Assembly (NCBI GenBank): GCA_028817685.1
Contig: JAPPPC010000454.1
Coordinates: forward strand, 1-8,422
Length of the DNA stretch: 8,422 bases
Direction of reading: 5' to 3'
From: Rhodospirillaceae bacterium
GTDB taxonomy: Bacteria > Pseudomonadota > Alphaproteobacteria > UBA8366 > GCA-2717185
This document shows positions 1-6,905 of the stretch, piece after piece. The position numbers and the translations under genes are program-made. Positions within the stretch are counted from its first letter, which is position 1. Each line of letters starts with the position of its first letter. The notes beneath the pieces were generated by a model. The model saw nothing but the letters and a program-made list of their open reading frames with translations. It ran no database searches and was not told where the DNA came from.

Positions 1-29
1 AGCCCGCCCCTTATCGATGCGGCGGCGGG
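1..29. repeat. short repeat, copy 1 (copy 2 at 2197-2225)
   Basis: Bases 1-29 match 2197-2225 at 25 of 29 positions without a gap. Copy 2 is the last nine codons of the amidohydrolase gene at 2194-3699 (…HRRIDEGRA). Copy 1 read on the minus strand in the same phase gives RRIDKGRA, but upstream codons do not match. It lies 15 bases beyond the PEP-CTERM stop. CCCGCC (3-8) and GGCGGG (24-29) could pair as a GC-rich hairpin. It may be a scrap of a related amidohydrolase tail, an end-of-gene hairpin, or chance in GC-rich DNA. Confidence 0.3.
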
Positions 30-43
30 ATAGCGCTTTACGG

Positions 44-700
44 TCATTTGGAATGCTTCGCGCGCGTGCGGCGCCTCACGCCGATCAATCCGGCCAGACC
101 GAGGGCGAGCAGCGCTGCGCTGGACGGCTCCGGGACGTCGCTCGTCGACTGCACCGGGAACGGTCCGGAGAGCAGCTGGATTTGGAAAACGTCGAGCTCG
201 GCGTTGGCCTTTACCGGCCTTGCGAGGGCATTGAAGCGAATGCCGCCACCAAACGTGCCGCTGCCTCCTAAAAAATTAAACGCCAGCGTCGCCATACCGG
301 TGCCGGAGACGCCAGGCTGGATACCTTCGAGGAAGCCCCGGAAGACGCCGTCATTGAACCGCCCGGTGATGGGCGTGAAATTCGGCGTGCCGCAGACGAA
401 CCTGCAAGGGCCGGTGACGTCGTTGGTGTAGAATTTCACGATGTCCAGATTGTCCGTCACGGGGCCGTTGAAGGTCGCCTCGAACCCGGTGAGGAGAACG
501 ATTTCCGCTCCCACGCCGGTGATATCGTCGGTATCGAAGAACGCTTTGACGTCGAGAAACGTGCTGTCGCCGCCAAGCGCCGGCTCGGCGGGCTGGTAGG
601 CGATATTGAACTGGATCGGAATGGCCTGCGCCGTTGCGCACCATAGGATCGAAAGTGCGAACAGGAATGTTCCGGTAAAGCGATTAAATGTGCGTTGCAT
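44..700 (-). CDS. PEP-CTERM sorting domain protein (secreted, unknown role)
   Basis: This is a 218-residue exported protein. Residues 1-26 form a Sec signal peptide: a basic start, a hydrophobic core (FLFALSILWCA) and a likely cut after AQA. Residues 27-185 form a beta-rich, Gly/Phe-rich domain that I do not recognise, with two close cysteines (C99 and C103). The C-terminus is a textbook PEP-CTERM signal: VPEPSS at 189-194, then a hydrophobic stretch (AALLALGLAGLIGV), then RRRTR. In this family the tail is recognised by an exosortase (EpsH-type), which processes the protein at the cell envelope in exopolysaccharide-making bacteria. No exosortase gene lies in this window, so it must be encoded elsewhere. 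The ATG at 698-700 has a strong Shine-Dalgarno, GGGGAG, seven bases upstream (708-713). The sorting call is firm, but the function of the mature domain is unknown. Confidence 0.9.
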   Translation of the reverse strand: MQRTFNRFTGTFLFALSILWCATAQAIPIQFNIAYQPAEPALGGDSTFLDVKAFFDTDDITGVGAEIVLLTGFEATFNGPVTDNLDIVKFYTNDVTGPCRFVCGTPNFTPITGRFNDGVFRGFLEGIQPGVSGTGMATLAFNFLGGSGTFGGGIRFNALARPVKANAELDVFQIQLLSGPFPVQSTSDVPEPSSAALLALGLAGLIGVRRRTRAKHSK

Positions 701-707
701 GAATGAT

Positions 708-742
708 CTCCCCGCGGACCGTTGCGTTTCGCCACGGTCCGC
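708..742 (-). promoter_or_regulatory. 5' leader hairpin abutting the ribosome binding site of the PEP-CTERM gene
   Basis: GCGGACCGT (714-722) and ACGGTCCGC (734-742) form a perfect 9-bp stem. Inside it, after one mismatch, GCG/CGC closes on a three-base loop, so 714-742 is almost one continuous hairpin. On the minus strand its foot touches GGGGAG (708-713), the ribosome binding site of the gene starting at 700. It could stabilise the leader, affect translation, or bind a dimeric regulator as DNA. The structure is seen directly; the role is inferred. Confidence 0.5.
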
Positions 743-829
743 ACTTTCTGAAAATTAACAATCGCCCGCCCCATGCCGGGCTGGCCGAGAAACGCGATGC
801 GTCAAATCGGGAGTTTACGGACACGCCTT

Positions 830-865
830 ACGCGCCGCCTCCTACGGTTATAGGAGGCGGTGTGT
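830..865. other. strong stem-loop between the luxR gene and the PEP-CTERM gene
   Basis: CCGCCTCCTA (835-844) pairs perfectly with TAGGAGGCGG (851-860) over a six-base loop. A further five pairs (830-834 with 861-865) form if two G-U pairs are allowed. It lies 42 bases beyond the luxR stop and 130 bases upstream of the PEP-CTERM start, both on the minus strand. No U-run follows on either strand, so it is not a classical terminator. It could be an mRNA 3' end structure, an operator for the PEP-CTERM gene, or a dispersed palindrome. Confidence 0.45.
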
Positions 866-906
866 GGCACGAATTCCGCTCGCTTCGGAAAACGGATTTA
901 ACCGAT

Positions 907-2030
907 CTAGCGGAAGGGTTGGCGATATTGTGTCAGCAGACGGACGAGGTCGGTCTGCCGTCGCAGCTTCGTCTTGGCCATCAGGGAATAGAGATGGGTC
1001 CGAATCGTGCTGACCGCGACCTCGCGCTCCGTGGCGATTTCGCGGAGCGTAAGCCCCCGGTCGATCGCGGCGGCGGTTTCGGTCTCCGCCGCGGTCAGCC
1101 CGTAACTCTGACTCAGCAGGGCCGTGTTCAGCCGCGTGACCCGGTCGGGATCCCGGATAAGAGCAACGAGGCGGCGGGCCAGGCGGCGCGCGAGAACGCG
1201 TTTTGCGCCGGTACGCGACGTAATGAGACGATGTAGGGCCGGCGTCCGCTGCGACGCTGCGCGGGAAAATCCGGTGTCGGTTCATCGTCCGGCGGTAGCG
1301 ACCGGCCAAGCGCCGTTTCGTACCAGCGCGCTGCCGCCTTGTCGGCGAAGGTCAGCCGCCCGTTTATCACGTCGACGCCGTCTTGGGCCGAGAGCAACGC
1401 GTCGGCCTCCGCATTCGCGTGCAGGACCGCGCCGGTTGCGCTCAGGATCAGGCAGGCTTCCTGCAATTGCTCCAGGCCGTCGATCCCCACCGCCGCCTTC
1501 GTTTGCGCCTCGGCGATACGGAATTTGAGATCCATCGCATTCTGCAAATAGGGCAGCAGCCGTTCCATGGTGGCGATTTCCGCGCGGCCGACATGGCCCT
1601 GCTCGGGCGACCGTTGAATGGCGAAGACGGCGTCGTGGCTGGGGGAGCAGATCAGCTTCGCCCCGACGAAATAGCGCAGCCCCTGGGGCGCGATGCAATC
1701 CATGTAGAACTCGTCCCGGTCGATCTCGGACTCGCTCAGGATCATATGATCGTAGGAAATCGCGCCGGTCGGCTGCGTGATGCCGAATTTGACCCGCGGC
1801 GAGATGTTTCCGTAATAGGCGAGGTAGCTCTGCGTCGGGGCGTCGCCCAGTTCCGATCCATATTGGAAGAAGACCGGCTGTTTCGTTTTGGTTTCGAGGA
1901 GTTCGAAGCTACCGCCTACCGCGCCGAACAGATCGGCGATCAGGGTTAGCGTTTCCGGCCAGTCGCCGTCATCCAGCGCGAGTGCGTTGATCCTGTCCAC
2001 GACATCGTAGAATACGGTTTCGTCGGCCAT
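907..2030 (-). pseudogene. LuxR-family regulator, split by a one-base frameshift
   Basis: Two frames together encode one LuxR-type transcription factor. The first runs from ATG 2028-2030 and, unless corrected, stops at 1128 after 300 residues. It carries the sensor part, with a PAS-like stretch around LSATGAVLHANAEADALL. The second frame ends at TAG 907-909. It carries the winged C-terminal HTH of the GerE/LuxR class: YGLTAAETE…, then LREIATEREVAVSTIRTHL, then the recognition-helix tail LMAKTKLRRQTDLVRLL. Adding one base near the four T's at 1201-1204 joins …SLRRVPAQ to KRVLARRLARRLVALIRDPD… and gives 374 residues, a normal length for this group, with the HTH at about 310-373. A GTG at 2037-2039 is also in frame, but the ATG at 2030 has GGTGAG four bases upstream and is preferred. 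As written, the product would lack its DNA-binding domain. It may be a true pseudogene, a recent mutation or a sequencing error. The gene carries its own promoter (2112-2140). Confidence 0.85.
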
Positions 2031-2111
2031 GGAACTCACCGTTTCAAGGGAGGCGGGCGTCGTCGATACTGTGCTTCCGGATTACTCCGATCTACTGAGC
2101 GCTATGGGTGC

Positions 2112-2140
2112 AGTATAGCACGCAATGCGTGCGCTGTCCT
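2112..2140 (-). promoter_or_regulatory. sigma70-like promoter of the luxR gene with a spacer palindrome
   Basis: On the minus strand, AGGACA (2135-2140; four of six matches to TTGACA) is followed by a 17-base spacer and TATACT (2112-2117; five of six matches to TATAAT). Transcription would start near 2104, leaving a leader of about 75 bases before ATG 2030. Within the spacer lies a perfect palindrome, GCACGC-AAT-GCGTGC (2118-2132), touching the -10 box. That is a classic position for a repressor or autoregulator. The identity of any binding protein is unknown; the LuxR product itself is one candidate. Confidence 0.5.
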
Positions 2141-2193
2141 GATAGGGTGTCCCGCGCCGGTTGGAATGCCGCCCGTCGGGCGACTGCCGGAAT

Positions 2194-3699
2194 TCAAGCC
2201 CGCCCTTCGTCGATGCGGCGGTGGGCGTGGTGGCCCTCGCACGCCAAGCCGACGCAATGGTGCGAGACGTATTCCGCCATCGCCTCCAGCCGGCCCCGCG
2301 TGTCGGCGTTCCTGGCCCGCAGCGTGTCGGCCATGACCTGCGCGTCGCGGCGCAGCCCGTCGAAATCGAGACCGGTGAAGCGGCGGCCCTGCAGCACCAT
2401 GCGGCCGCCGATCATGACGCTGTCGATGGCGCTGCCGGCGGCGCAGTTGACGCTCTGGTTGGCGGCGTCGTTCAGCGGCCCGAAGGCGACATTGGTCAAA
2501 TCGATGAAGGCGATGTCGGCCTTGTAGCCGGGCGCGATGCGGCCGATCTGCCCCGCCATGCCGAGCAGCGCGGCCCCGCCCAACGTGCCGGCGCGCAGCA
2601 CGTCCCAGCTGCCGAGCCAGCTGTCCGGTTCGATGTCCATCAGGCGCGAGGCGAAGGCCGCCATGCGCATCGCTTCGACCATGTTCTGATGATCGCCCGA
2701 AGAGGAGCCGTCGGTGCCGATGCCGACGGTGACACCCGCATCCAGCATGCGGCGGGCGGGTGCGACGCCGTTGCCGAGGCGCAGGTTCGAGCCCGGATTG
2801 TGCGCCACATTGGCGCCCCGGTCGGCCAGCCGCTGCACGTCGTCATCGTCGAGCCAAATGCTGTGGGCACCGGTGAAGTTCGGCCCGAGAAAGTCCAGCG
2901 CGTCGAGATGGGCGGTCAGGCTTTTGCCGTAGCGTTTCAGCCCGGCGACCGCCTGAAGTTTCGATTCGCCCAGATGCATCTGCAGCCCGACCTCGTAGTC
3001 CCGGGCGAGGTCGCGGCAGGCGAGGATGAATTCGTCGGTGCAATGCATCGGGATGGTCGGGCCCAGCGCCGGACGCACCTGGTCGCGGTCGCCGGGCCAG
3101 CCCTGCAACAGCGCCCGGCAGCCTTCGATATGCGCTTCCCAGGGCGCCGCCTGCAGCGCTTCGGCGTGGGCGCGATGGGGTTCGGGGAGCGAGTCCAGCA
3201 GGCCGGGGATCGCCTGGTAGAAGGTGGTGTCCGCCATCATCGGCGCGATGGCGGCCCGGATGCCGACCTCCGTATAGCCCTTCGCGACGGCCGAGATGCT
3301 TTCCAGACTCGCTTCGGGAAACTGGAAGAACATGTCGTAGGCGGCGGTGCAGCCCTTCAGCACCATCTCCGCGGCGTTCAGCCGGGCGGCGAGATACTGG
3401 CCCTCCAGGGTCAGCCCGCCGCCGATCCAGGGGGCGGCGTTGAGCAGCAGCTCGAGCGACCATTTATCGCCATAGCCTTTCGACAGGCTGCCATGGCCAT
3501 GCGTGTGCGCGTTGACCAGCCCCGGCATCAGCAGCCGGTCGGTCGCGTCGATCACCGCGGCCTCTTCCGGCGCGTCCAGGCCCGGCGGACCCAGCTCGAG
3601 GATCGCATCGCCCTGGATGAGGATATCCGCCGCTTCGACGGTGCGGCGGGCCGGATCGAGGACCTGGCCGTTGCGGATGATTTGCCGTGTTGCGGTCAT
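2194..3699 (-). CDS. amidohydrolase, ATZ/TRZ (deaminase/chlorohydrolase) type
   Basis: This is a 501-residue metal-dependent hydrolase of the amidohydrolase superfamily, probably cytoplasmic since no signal peptide is seen. The N-terminal beta-sandwich (1-60) leads into LMPGLVNAHTHGHG, giving metal ligands H65 and H67. Further ligands are H242 in MHLGE (with catalytic-type E245), H279 in GAHS and D330 in GIGTDGSSSGD. H300-N305 is the HNPGSN loop typical of the S-adenosylhomocysteine/guanine deaminase and triazine hydrolase branch. The C-terminal strands GYKADIAFIDL and VNCAAGSAIDSVMIGGRMVL close the second sandwich. The family hydrolyses C-N or C-Cl bonds on heterocycles; the substrate cannot be told from sequence. 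The last 25 residues hold five histidines and two cysteines (HHCVGLACEGHHAH). The start ATG 3697-3699 has AAGGAG seven bases upstream (3707-3712). It is divergent from a second amidohydrolase at 4007. Confidence 0.9.
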   Translation of the reverse strand: MTATRQIIRNGQVLDPARRTVEAADILIQGDAILELGPPGLDAPEEAAVIDATDRLLMPGLVNAHTHGHGSLSKGYGDKWSLELLLNAAPWIGGGLTLEGQYLAARLNAAEMVLKGCTAAYDMFFQFPEASLESISAVAKGYTEVGIRAAIAPMMADTTFYQAIPGLLDSLPEPHRAHAEALQAAPWEAHIEGCRALLQGWPGDRDQVRPALGPTIPMHCTDEFILACRDLARDYEVGLQMHLGESKLQAVAGLKRYGKSLTAHLDALDFLGPNFTGAHSIWLDDDDVQRLADRGANVAHNPGSNLRLGNGVAPARRMLDAGVTVGIGTDGSSSGDHQNMVEAMRMAAFASRLMDIEPDSWLGSWDVLRAGTLGGAALLGMAGQIGRIAPGYKADIAFIDLTNVAFGPLNDAANQSVNCAAGSAIDSVMIGGRMVLQGRRFTGLDFDGLRRDAQVMADTLRARNADTRGRLEAMAEYVSHHCVGLACEGHHAHRRIDEGRA

Positions 3700-4006
3700 G
3701 GTGTCGCTCCTTGCTGCGTTCCCTTGGCCAACATGACCACGGCGAAGCCGGCGCGTTCAAGCGCGGCGTTCGCTGTCGGGTAATACATCCACCGCCCTGT
3801 CGCCCCGGCCTTCGAGCCGGGGGCCAGCCCAACAACAACGGTGCGCTCGTCCGTAATCCACCGACGGCGGCGCTGGGTCCCGCATCACGTGCGGGACGAC
3901 AGGAGGTGCGGCGCCGCTGTGTGTGCGTGACCCCGTCTCGCTGGACAAGTGTTACCCCGAACGCCAAGGTTCCCGCGCTGCGCGTGCAACACTGGTGAGG
4001 GTACCC
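3700..4006. repeat. divergent intergenic region with two GC-rich hairpins
   Basis: This 307-base gap separates the two divergent amidohydrolase genes and must hold both promoters, although I see no clear -35/-10 pair. CCCCGGC (3803-3809) pairs with GCCGGGG (3816-3822) over a six-base loop. GTCCCGCA (3877-3884) pairs perfectly with TGCGGGAC (3890-3897) over a five-base loop. Units of the form GTCCCGCA…TGCGGGACGACA are, from general knowledge, scattered between genes in several Alphaproteobacteria, so this is probably a dispersed intergenic repeat and not a specific control site. The ribosome binding sites of both genes lie at its edges. Open frames crossing it look like composition artefacts. 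Confidence 0.5.
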
Positions 4007-5371
4007 ATGGCCAAGACCGTGATCGAAGGCGGATACGTCGTGCCCATGACCGGGCGGGATGTGGTCATTCCGGACGGCGTGGTGGCGTTTGAGGACGACA
4101 GCCTGGTCTATGCCGGTCCGCCGGCGGGGTTCGATGCGGACGGCTTCGCCGCCGACCGGATCGTCGATGCCCGGGGCAAGGCGGTGCTGCCGGGCTTCGT
4201 CAACACGCACATCCATTTGATCGGCGCCTATCTGAAGGGCATCACCGAGGACGTGCCGGGGTCGGCGGCGGCGGGTCTGTTCAACCGAGCTTTGCCGATC
4301 CTGGCCGAATGCCGGGACCCGGACGACGTCTATTTCGGCGCCCTGGCGCATGCGACCGAGATGGTCATGACCGGCACCACGACCCTGGTGAACACCTGGC
4401 ACAAGGAAACCAATATCGCGCCCGCCGTCCGCGACCTCGGCATCCGCGCGAGCCTGAGCGAGTTCCTCGTCGAGATCGGTTTCGGCGGGCTGGACGCGCA
4501 GACCCTGGACCGACCGTGGCGCACCGACCGGTTGAACCGCAGTCTGGATGCGGCGGAAGCGCTGGTCGAAACCTGGCACGGCAAGGAATCGGGCCGGATC
4601 ACGGTGCGGATCTCGCCGGGCGGTCCCGGCTACATGTCGATGGAAGGTATGGCGCGCAGCCGGGAGTTGGCGGACCGGCTGGGGCTGGGGATCAATGTCC
4701 ATATCGCCGAACTGCCGGGCGAGACGGAATTCACGCGGAAACTCTACGGCAAGCGCCCGGTGGAGATCGGGAGGGAGACCGGAGTGCTCGGTCCGGACGC
4801 CATCGCGATCCATTGCGTCTTCCTGAACGATGCGGATGTGGCGATGCTGGCCGAGAGCGGCGCGACCCTGTCGCACACCAGCTACCACGTGGCGAAACGC
4901 GGCTATTTCCCGCCGATGGATGCGGTCTATCCGGCCGGCATCAATGTCGCGCTGGGCAGCGACTGGTGCTCGAACGACCTCTGGCATTACATGCGCGCGG
5001 CGATCCTGGTGCCGCGCGCGCAGTCCGGCGATGTCGGGCTGCTGTCCGGCTATGACGCGCTGGAGATGGCGACGATGGGCGGCGCCCGGGGCCTCGGCAT
5101 GGCGGACGAGATCGGGTCGCTCGAAGCGGGCAAGAAGGCGGACGTCATCCTGGTCGATGTCGCCCGACCCTGGTTGACGCCGATCCGGTTGGAGAATTTC
5201 TGCTCGACCCTGGTCTACAACGCCAACGGCAGCGACGTGACGGACGTCTTCGTCGACGGGCAGGATATCGTCCGCGACCGGACGGTCGTGACGATCGACT
5301 GGCCGGAAATCGCCGGCCAGGTGCAACGGCGCGCCGAGCGGATCTGGGCCCGGGCGGAGAAGAACTTTTAG
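4007..5371 (+). CDS. second amidohydrolase, ATZ/TRZ-like, variant active-site loop
   Basis: This is a 454-residue cytoplasmic hydrolase of the amidohydrolase superfamily. Metal ligands are visible: H68 and H70 in FVNTHIHLIG, H232 in VHIAE (with E235), H269 in AIHC and D319 in LGSDWCSND. The closing sandwich includes GKKADVILVDVARPW and VTDVFVDGQDIV. Where its neighbour has HNPGSN, this protein has HTSYHVAKRG (290-299), so the substrate pocket differs. The pair is paralogous in fold, but the two are not recent duplicates. The frame is open back to 3923, but ATG 4007-4009 is chosen: GGTGAGGG (3994-4001) lies five bases upstream, and MAKTVIEGGYVV is the usual first strand. The probable reaction is hydrolytic deamination or dechlorination of a small ring compound, with substrate unknown. 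No transporter gene is adjacent. Confidence 0.9.
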   Translation: MAKTVIEGGYVVPMTGRDVVIPDGVVAFEDDSLVYAGPPAGFDADGFAADRIVDARGKAVLPGFVNTHIHLIGAYLKGITEDVPGSAAAGLFNRALPILAECRDPDDVYFGALAHATEMVMTGTTTLVNTWHKETNIAPAVRDLGIRASLSEFLVEIGFGGLDAQTLDRPWRTDRLNRSLDAAEALVETWHGKESGRITVRISPGGPGYMSMEGMARSRELADRLGLGINVHIAELPGETEFTRKLYGKRPVEIGRETGVLGPDAIAIHCVFLNDADVAMLAESGATLSHTSYHVAKRGYFPPMDAVYPAGINVALGSDWCSNDLWHYMRAAILVPRAQSGDVGLLSGYDALEMATMGGARGLGMADEIGSLEAGKKADVILVDVARPWLTPIRLENFCSTLVYNANGSDVTDVFVDGQDIVRDRTVVTIDWPEIAGQVQRRAERIWARAEKNF

Positions 5372-5789
5372 CCGCGCATGCTGCCGTGGGCTTCACAGAG
5401 TCCGTGTTGGCTTTTTACGCCTCCGGCTAGGGTCGGATACCGGACACAAGCATCGTCCAAACCGCGTTACCGGGTGTGACCCAACCCGGGCGCCGCGCCC
5501 ACCGTCCGATTGCGGTTTGCGGCACCGTGCCCAATGTCCAGCCTCGGGCGATGTTATGCGCCCGTCTGACATCCCATGCGGTTCTTCGGTCCCTTTTCCT
5601 GGAAAAACACCCCGACAGGACGTTCATCGGCAGGGTCAAGCCACGTCCATAGTTCCCTCAACAAGCGACATCGCGATTTCGATGTCCGGTTCCGTTGGAT
5701 TTACGTCAGGATTTACTCAGGTTCAGACGTGGCGCGGAGACTCGCGGCAGGGCCGGGTATGATCCGTTCCGGACTTCAATAAGCCGGCG
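5372..5789. other. 418-base stretch without a convincing gene
   Basis: Both flanking genes end into this region, so it needs no promoters. It holds small open frames on both strands (for example 5427-5639 minus, 70 codons). These lack recognisable domains, Shine-Dalgarno sequences or typical codon use, and I do not call them. A perfect 7-bp stem, GACATCG/CGATGTC, sits at 5667-5673 and 5680-5686 with a six-base loop. CCGGGT/ACCCGG (5470-5475, 5484-5489) could form a 6-bp stem. A T5 run occurs after the amidohydrolase stop, near 5412, behind only a weak hairpin, so no clean rho-independent terminator is seen. It may be decayed gene sequence at a composition boundary. Confidence 0.4.
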
Positions 5790-6905
5790 CTATACATTTT
5801 CCGCGTATACCGACTGAGATTTCAATCCGGAGCCGGTGAGTAATATTACCGTCCGATCCGTAGGGTCGATCTCGCCGTTTTCTATCAGCGCTTTCGTGCC
5901 AGCCCATGCGTGCGCGCTAGACGGTTCGGTGAAAATTCCAGCGCGAGCAAGCCTCTTACATGCGCTGGCAATCCCCTCTTCAGAGACAGTGACCGATCCG
6001 CCGTTCGTTTCCCGCACAGCTTGAACTATGGCGTGGAGCCGCGTTGGAGACTTCACAGCAGTACCTTCGGCGATTGTCGGTAGAAACTGCTCCTGCTGAG
6101 TTCCTCGCAGCGCGTGATGGAGCGGTGCGCTATTCTCCGGCTGGCTGACAAACAGACGCGGCATACGGTCAATTTCACCCGACCGCATTAGTTCGCTGAA
6201 CGCTATATGACACCCCAAGACGTTGCTGCCCTCGGAAGCCGGGATAACGATATTGTCCGGCACAGCAAAACCGAGGTCTTCCCAAATTTCATAACCTAGG
6301 CTTTTGGTGCCTTGTAGGAACATCGGATGCCAGTTGTGGCTTGCGTAGAACGTTTTCTCGGCCCTTTCGATCGCAGCCGCAGCAGTATCCTCTCGCGCAC
6401 CAGGAACAAGGATCACTTCGGCGCCGTAAGCGCGCGACTGAACGACCTTTGCGGGCTGGGTACAGGAAGGAACGAGTATCGTAATATCCATCCCCGCGGC
6501 CGCGCCGTACGCTGCGATTGCTGCGCCCGCGTTTCCGGAGCTGTCTTCCACAACGACGCCGATGCCTTGTTGCTTCAAGAATGACATCAAAACAGAGGCG
6601 CCGCGGTCTTTGAACGATCCCGTGGGGGAAAACCACTCAAGCTTAAAGTGAAAGTTAATTCCATCGATCTTGGACCTGATCAGCGGAGTGCATCCCTCAC
6701 CTAACGAAATGGGGTTCTGGATTTGCACTGGGAGAGAATTGGCATACCGCCAGATCGATCTGTTCGACGGATGGATCTCCGCTCGTAAAATACCGGGCAG
6801 ATCACTGATCATCAGCGGGTTCCCGTTCGGCGCACGCCATATTCTATCGCTCAAAGAAAATTGTTGTCCGCTTACGGTGTCGATGAAAGTCGCTGCTTGC
6901 TTCAT
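5790..6905 (-). CDS. threonine-synthase-like PLP-dependent enzyme
   Basis: This is a 371-residue fold-type II PLP enzyme of the threonine synthase/dehydratase family. The cofactor lysine is K99 in SPTGSFKDRG. SSGNAG (122-127) is the substrate-side Asn loop, EPSSA (327-331) follows late, and TGSG (357-360) is the C-terminal pyridine-nitrogen motif. The phosphate loop reads IPASEGSNVLG (221-231), where relatives have a VGxG-type sequence. Residues 7-31 (FIDTVSGQQFSLSDRIW…) resemble in spacing the N-terminal zinc ribbon of threonine synthases, but every cysteine is gone. The frame is open to ATG 7022, which would overlap the divergent regulator's start. ATG 6903-6905 is preferred because AAGGAG lies eight bases upstream. 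Likely work is elimination or replacement on an amino acid or its phospho-ester. It may be a threonine synthase paralogue, an ammonia-lyase or a specialised biosynthetic enzyme. The adjacent Lrp-family gene fits amino-acid-dependent control. Confidence 0.85.
   Translation of the reverse strand: MKQAATFIDTVSGQQFSLSDRIWRAPNGNPLMISDLPGILRAEIHPSNRSIWRYANSLPVQIQNPISLGEGCTPLIRSKIDGINFHFKLEWFSPTGSFKDRGASVLMSFLKQQGIGVVVEDSSGNAGAAIAAYGAAAGMDITILVPSCTQPAKVVQSRAYGAEVILVPGAREDTAAAAIERAEKTFYASHNWHPMFLQGTKSLGYEIWEDLGFAVPDNIVIPASEGSNVLGCHIAFSELMRSGEIDRMPRLFVSQPENSAPLHHALRGTQQEQFLPTIAEGTAVKSPTRLHAIVQAVRETNGGSVTVSEEGIASACKRLARAGIFTEPSSAHAWAGTKALIENGEIDPTDRTVILLTGSGLKSQSVYAENV

Noticed and set aside
864..880. 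TGGCAC motif resembling a sigma54 -24 box
   Set aside because: The -12 element does not match (CCGC instead of TTGC), and it points into the 3' end of the luxR gene on the opposite strand.
1195..1215. Programmed ribosomal frameshift in luxR
   Set aside because: The site GCGCAAAACGCG is not a standard X-XXY-YYZ slippery sequence and no clear downstream stimulator was seen. A plain indel or sequencing error is simpler.
2161..3783. 540-codon plus-strand open frame opposite the first amidohydrolase
   Set aside because: It is antisense to a gene with complete family motifs, and its sequence is rich in Ala/Gly/Arg/Asp-type shadow composition with no domain. It is a GC-rich mirror frame.
3464..5326. 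620-codon minus-strand open frame across the divergent gap and the second amidohydrolase
   Set aside because: It covers parts of two genes of known family in the wrong frames and reads through the hairpin repeat, so it is a shadow.
5427..5639. 70-codon minus-strand open frame in the 5372-5789 gap
   Set aside because: It has no Shine-Dalgarno, no domain, an Arg/Trp-rich composition, and no partner gene. It is kept only as a note in the gap entry.
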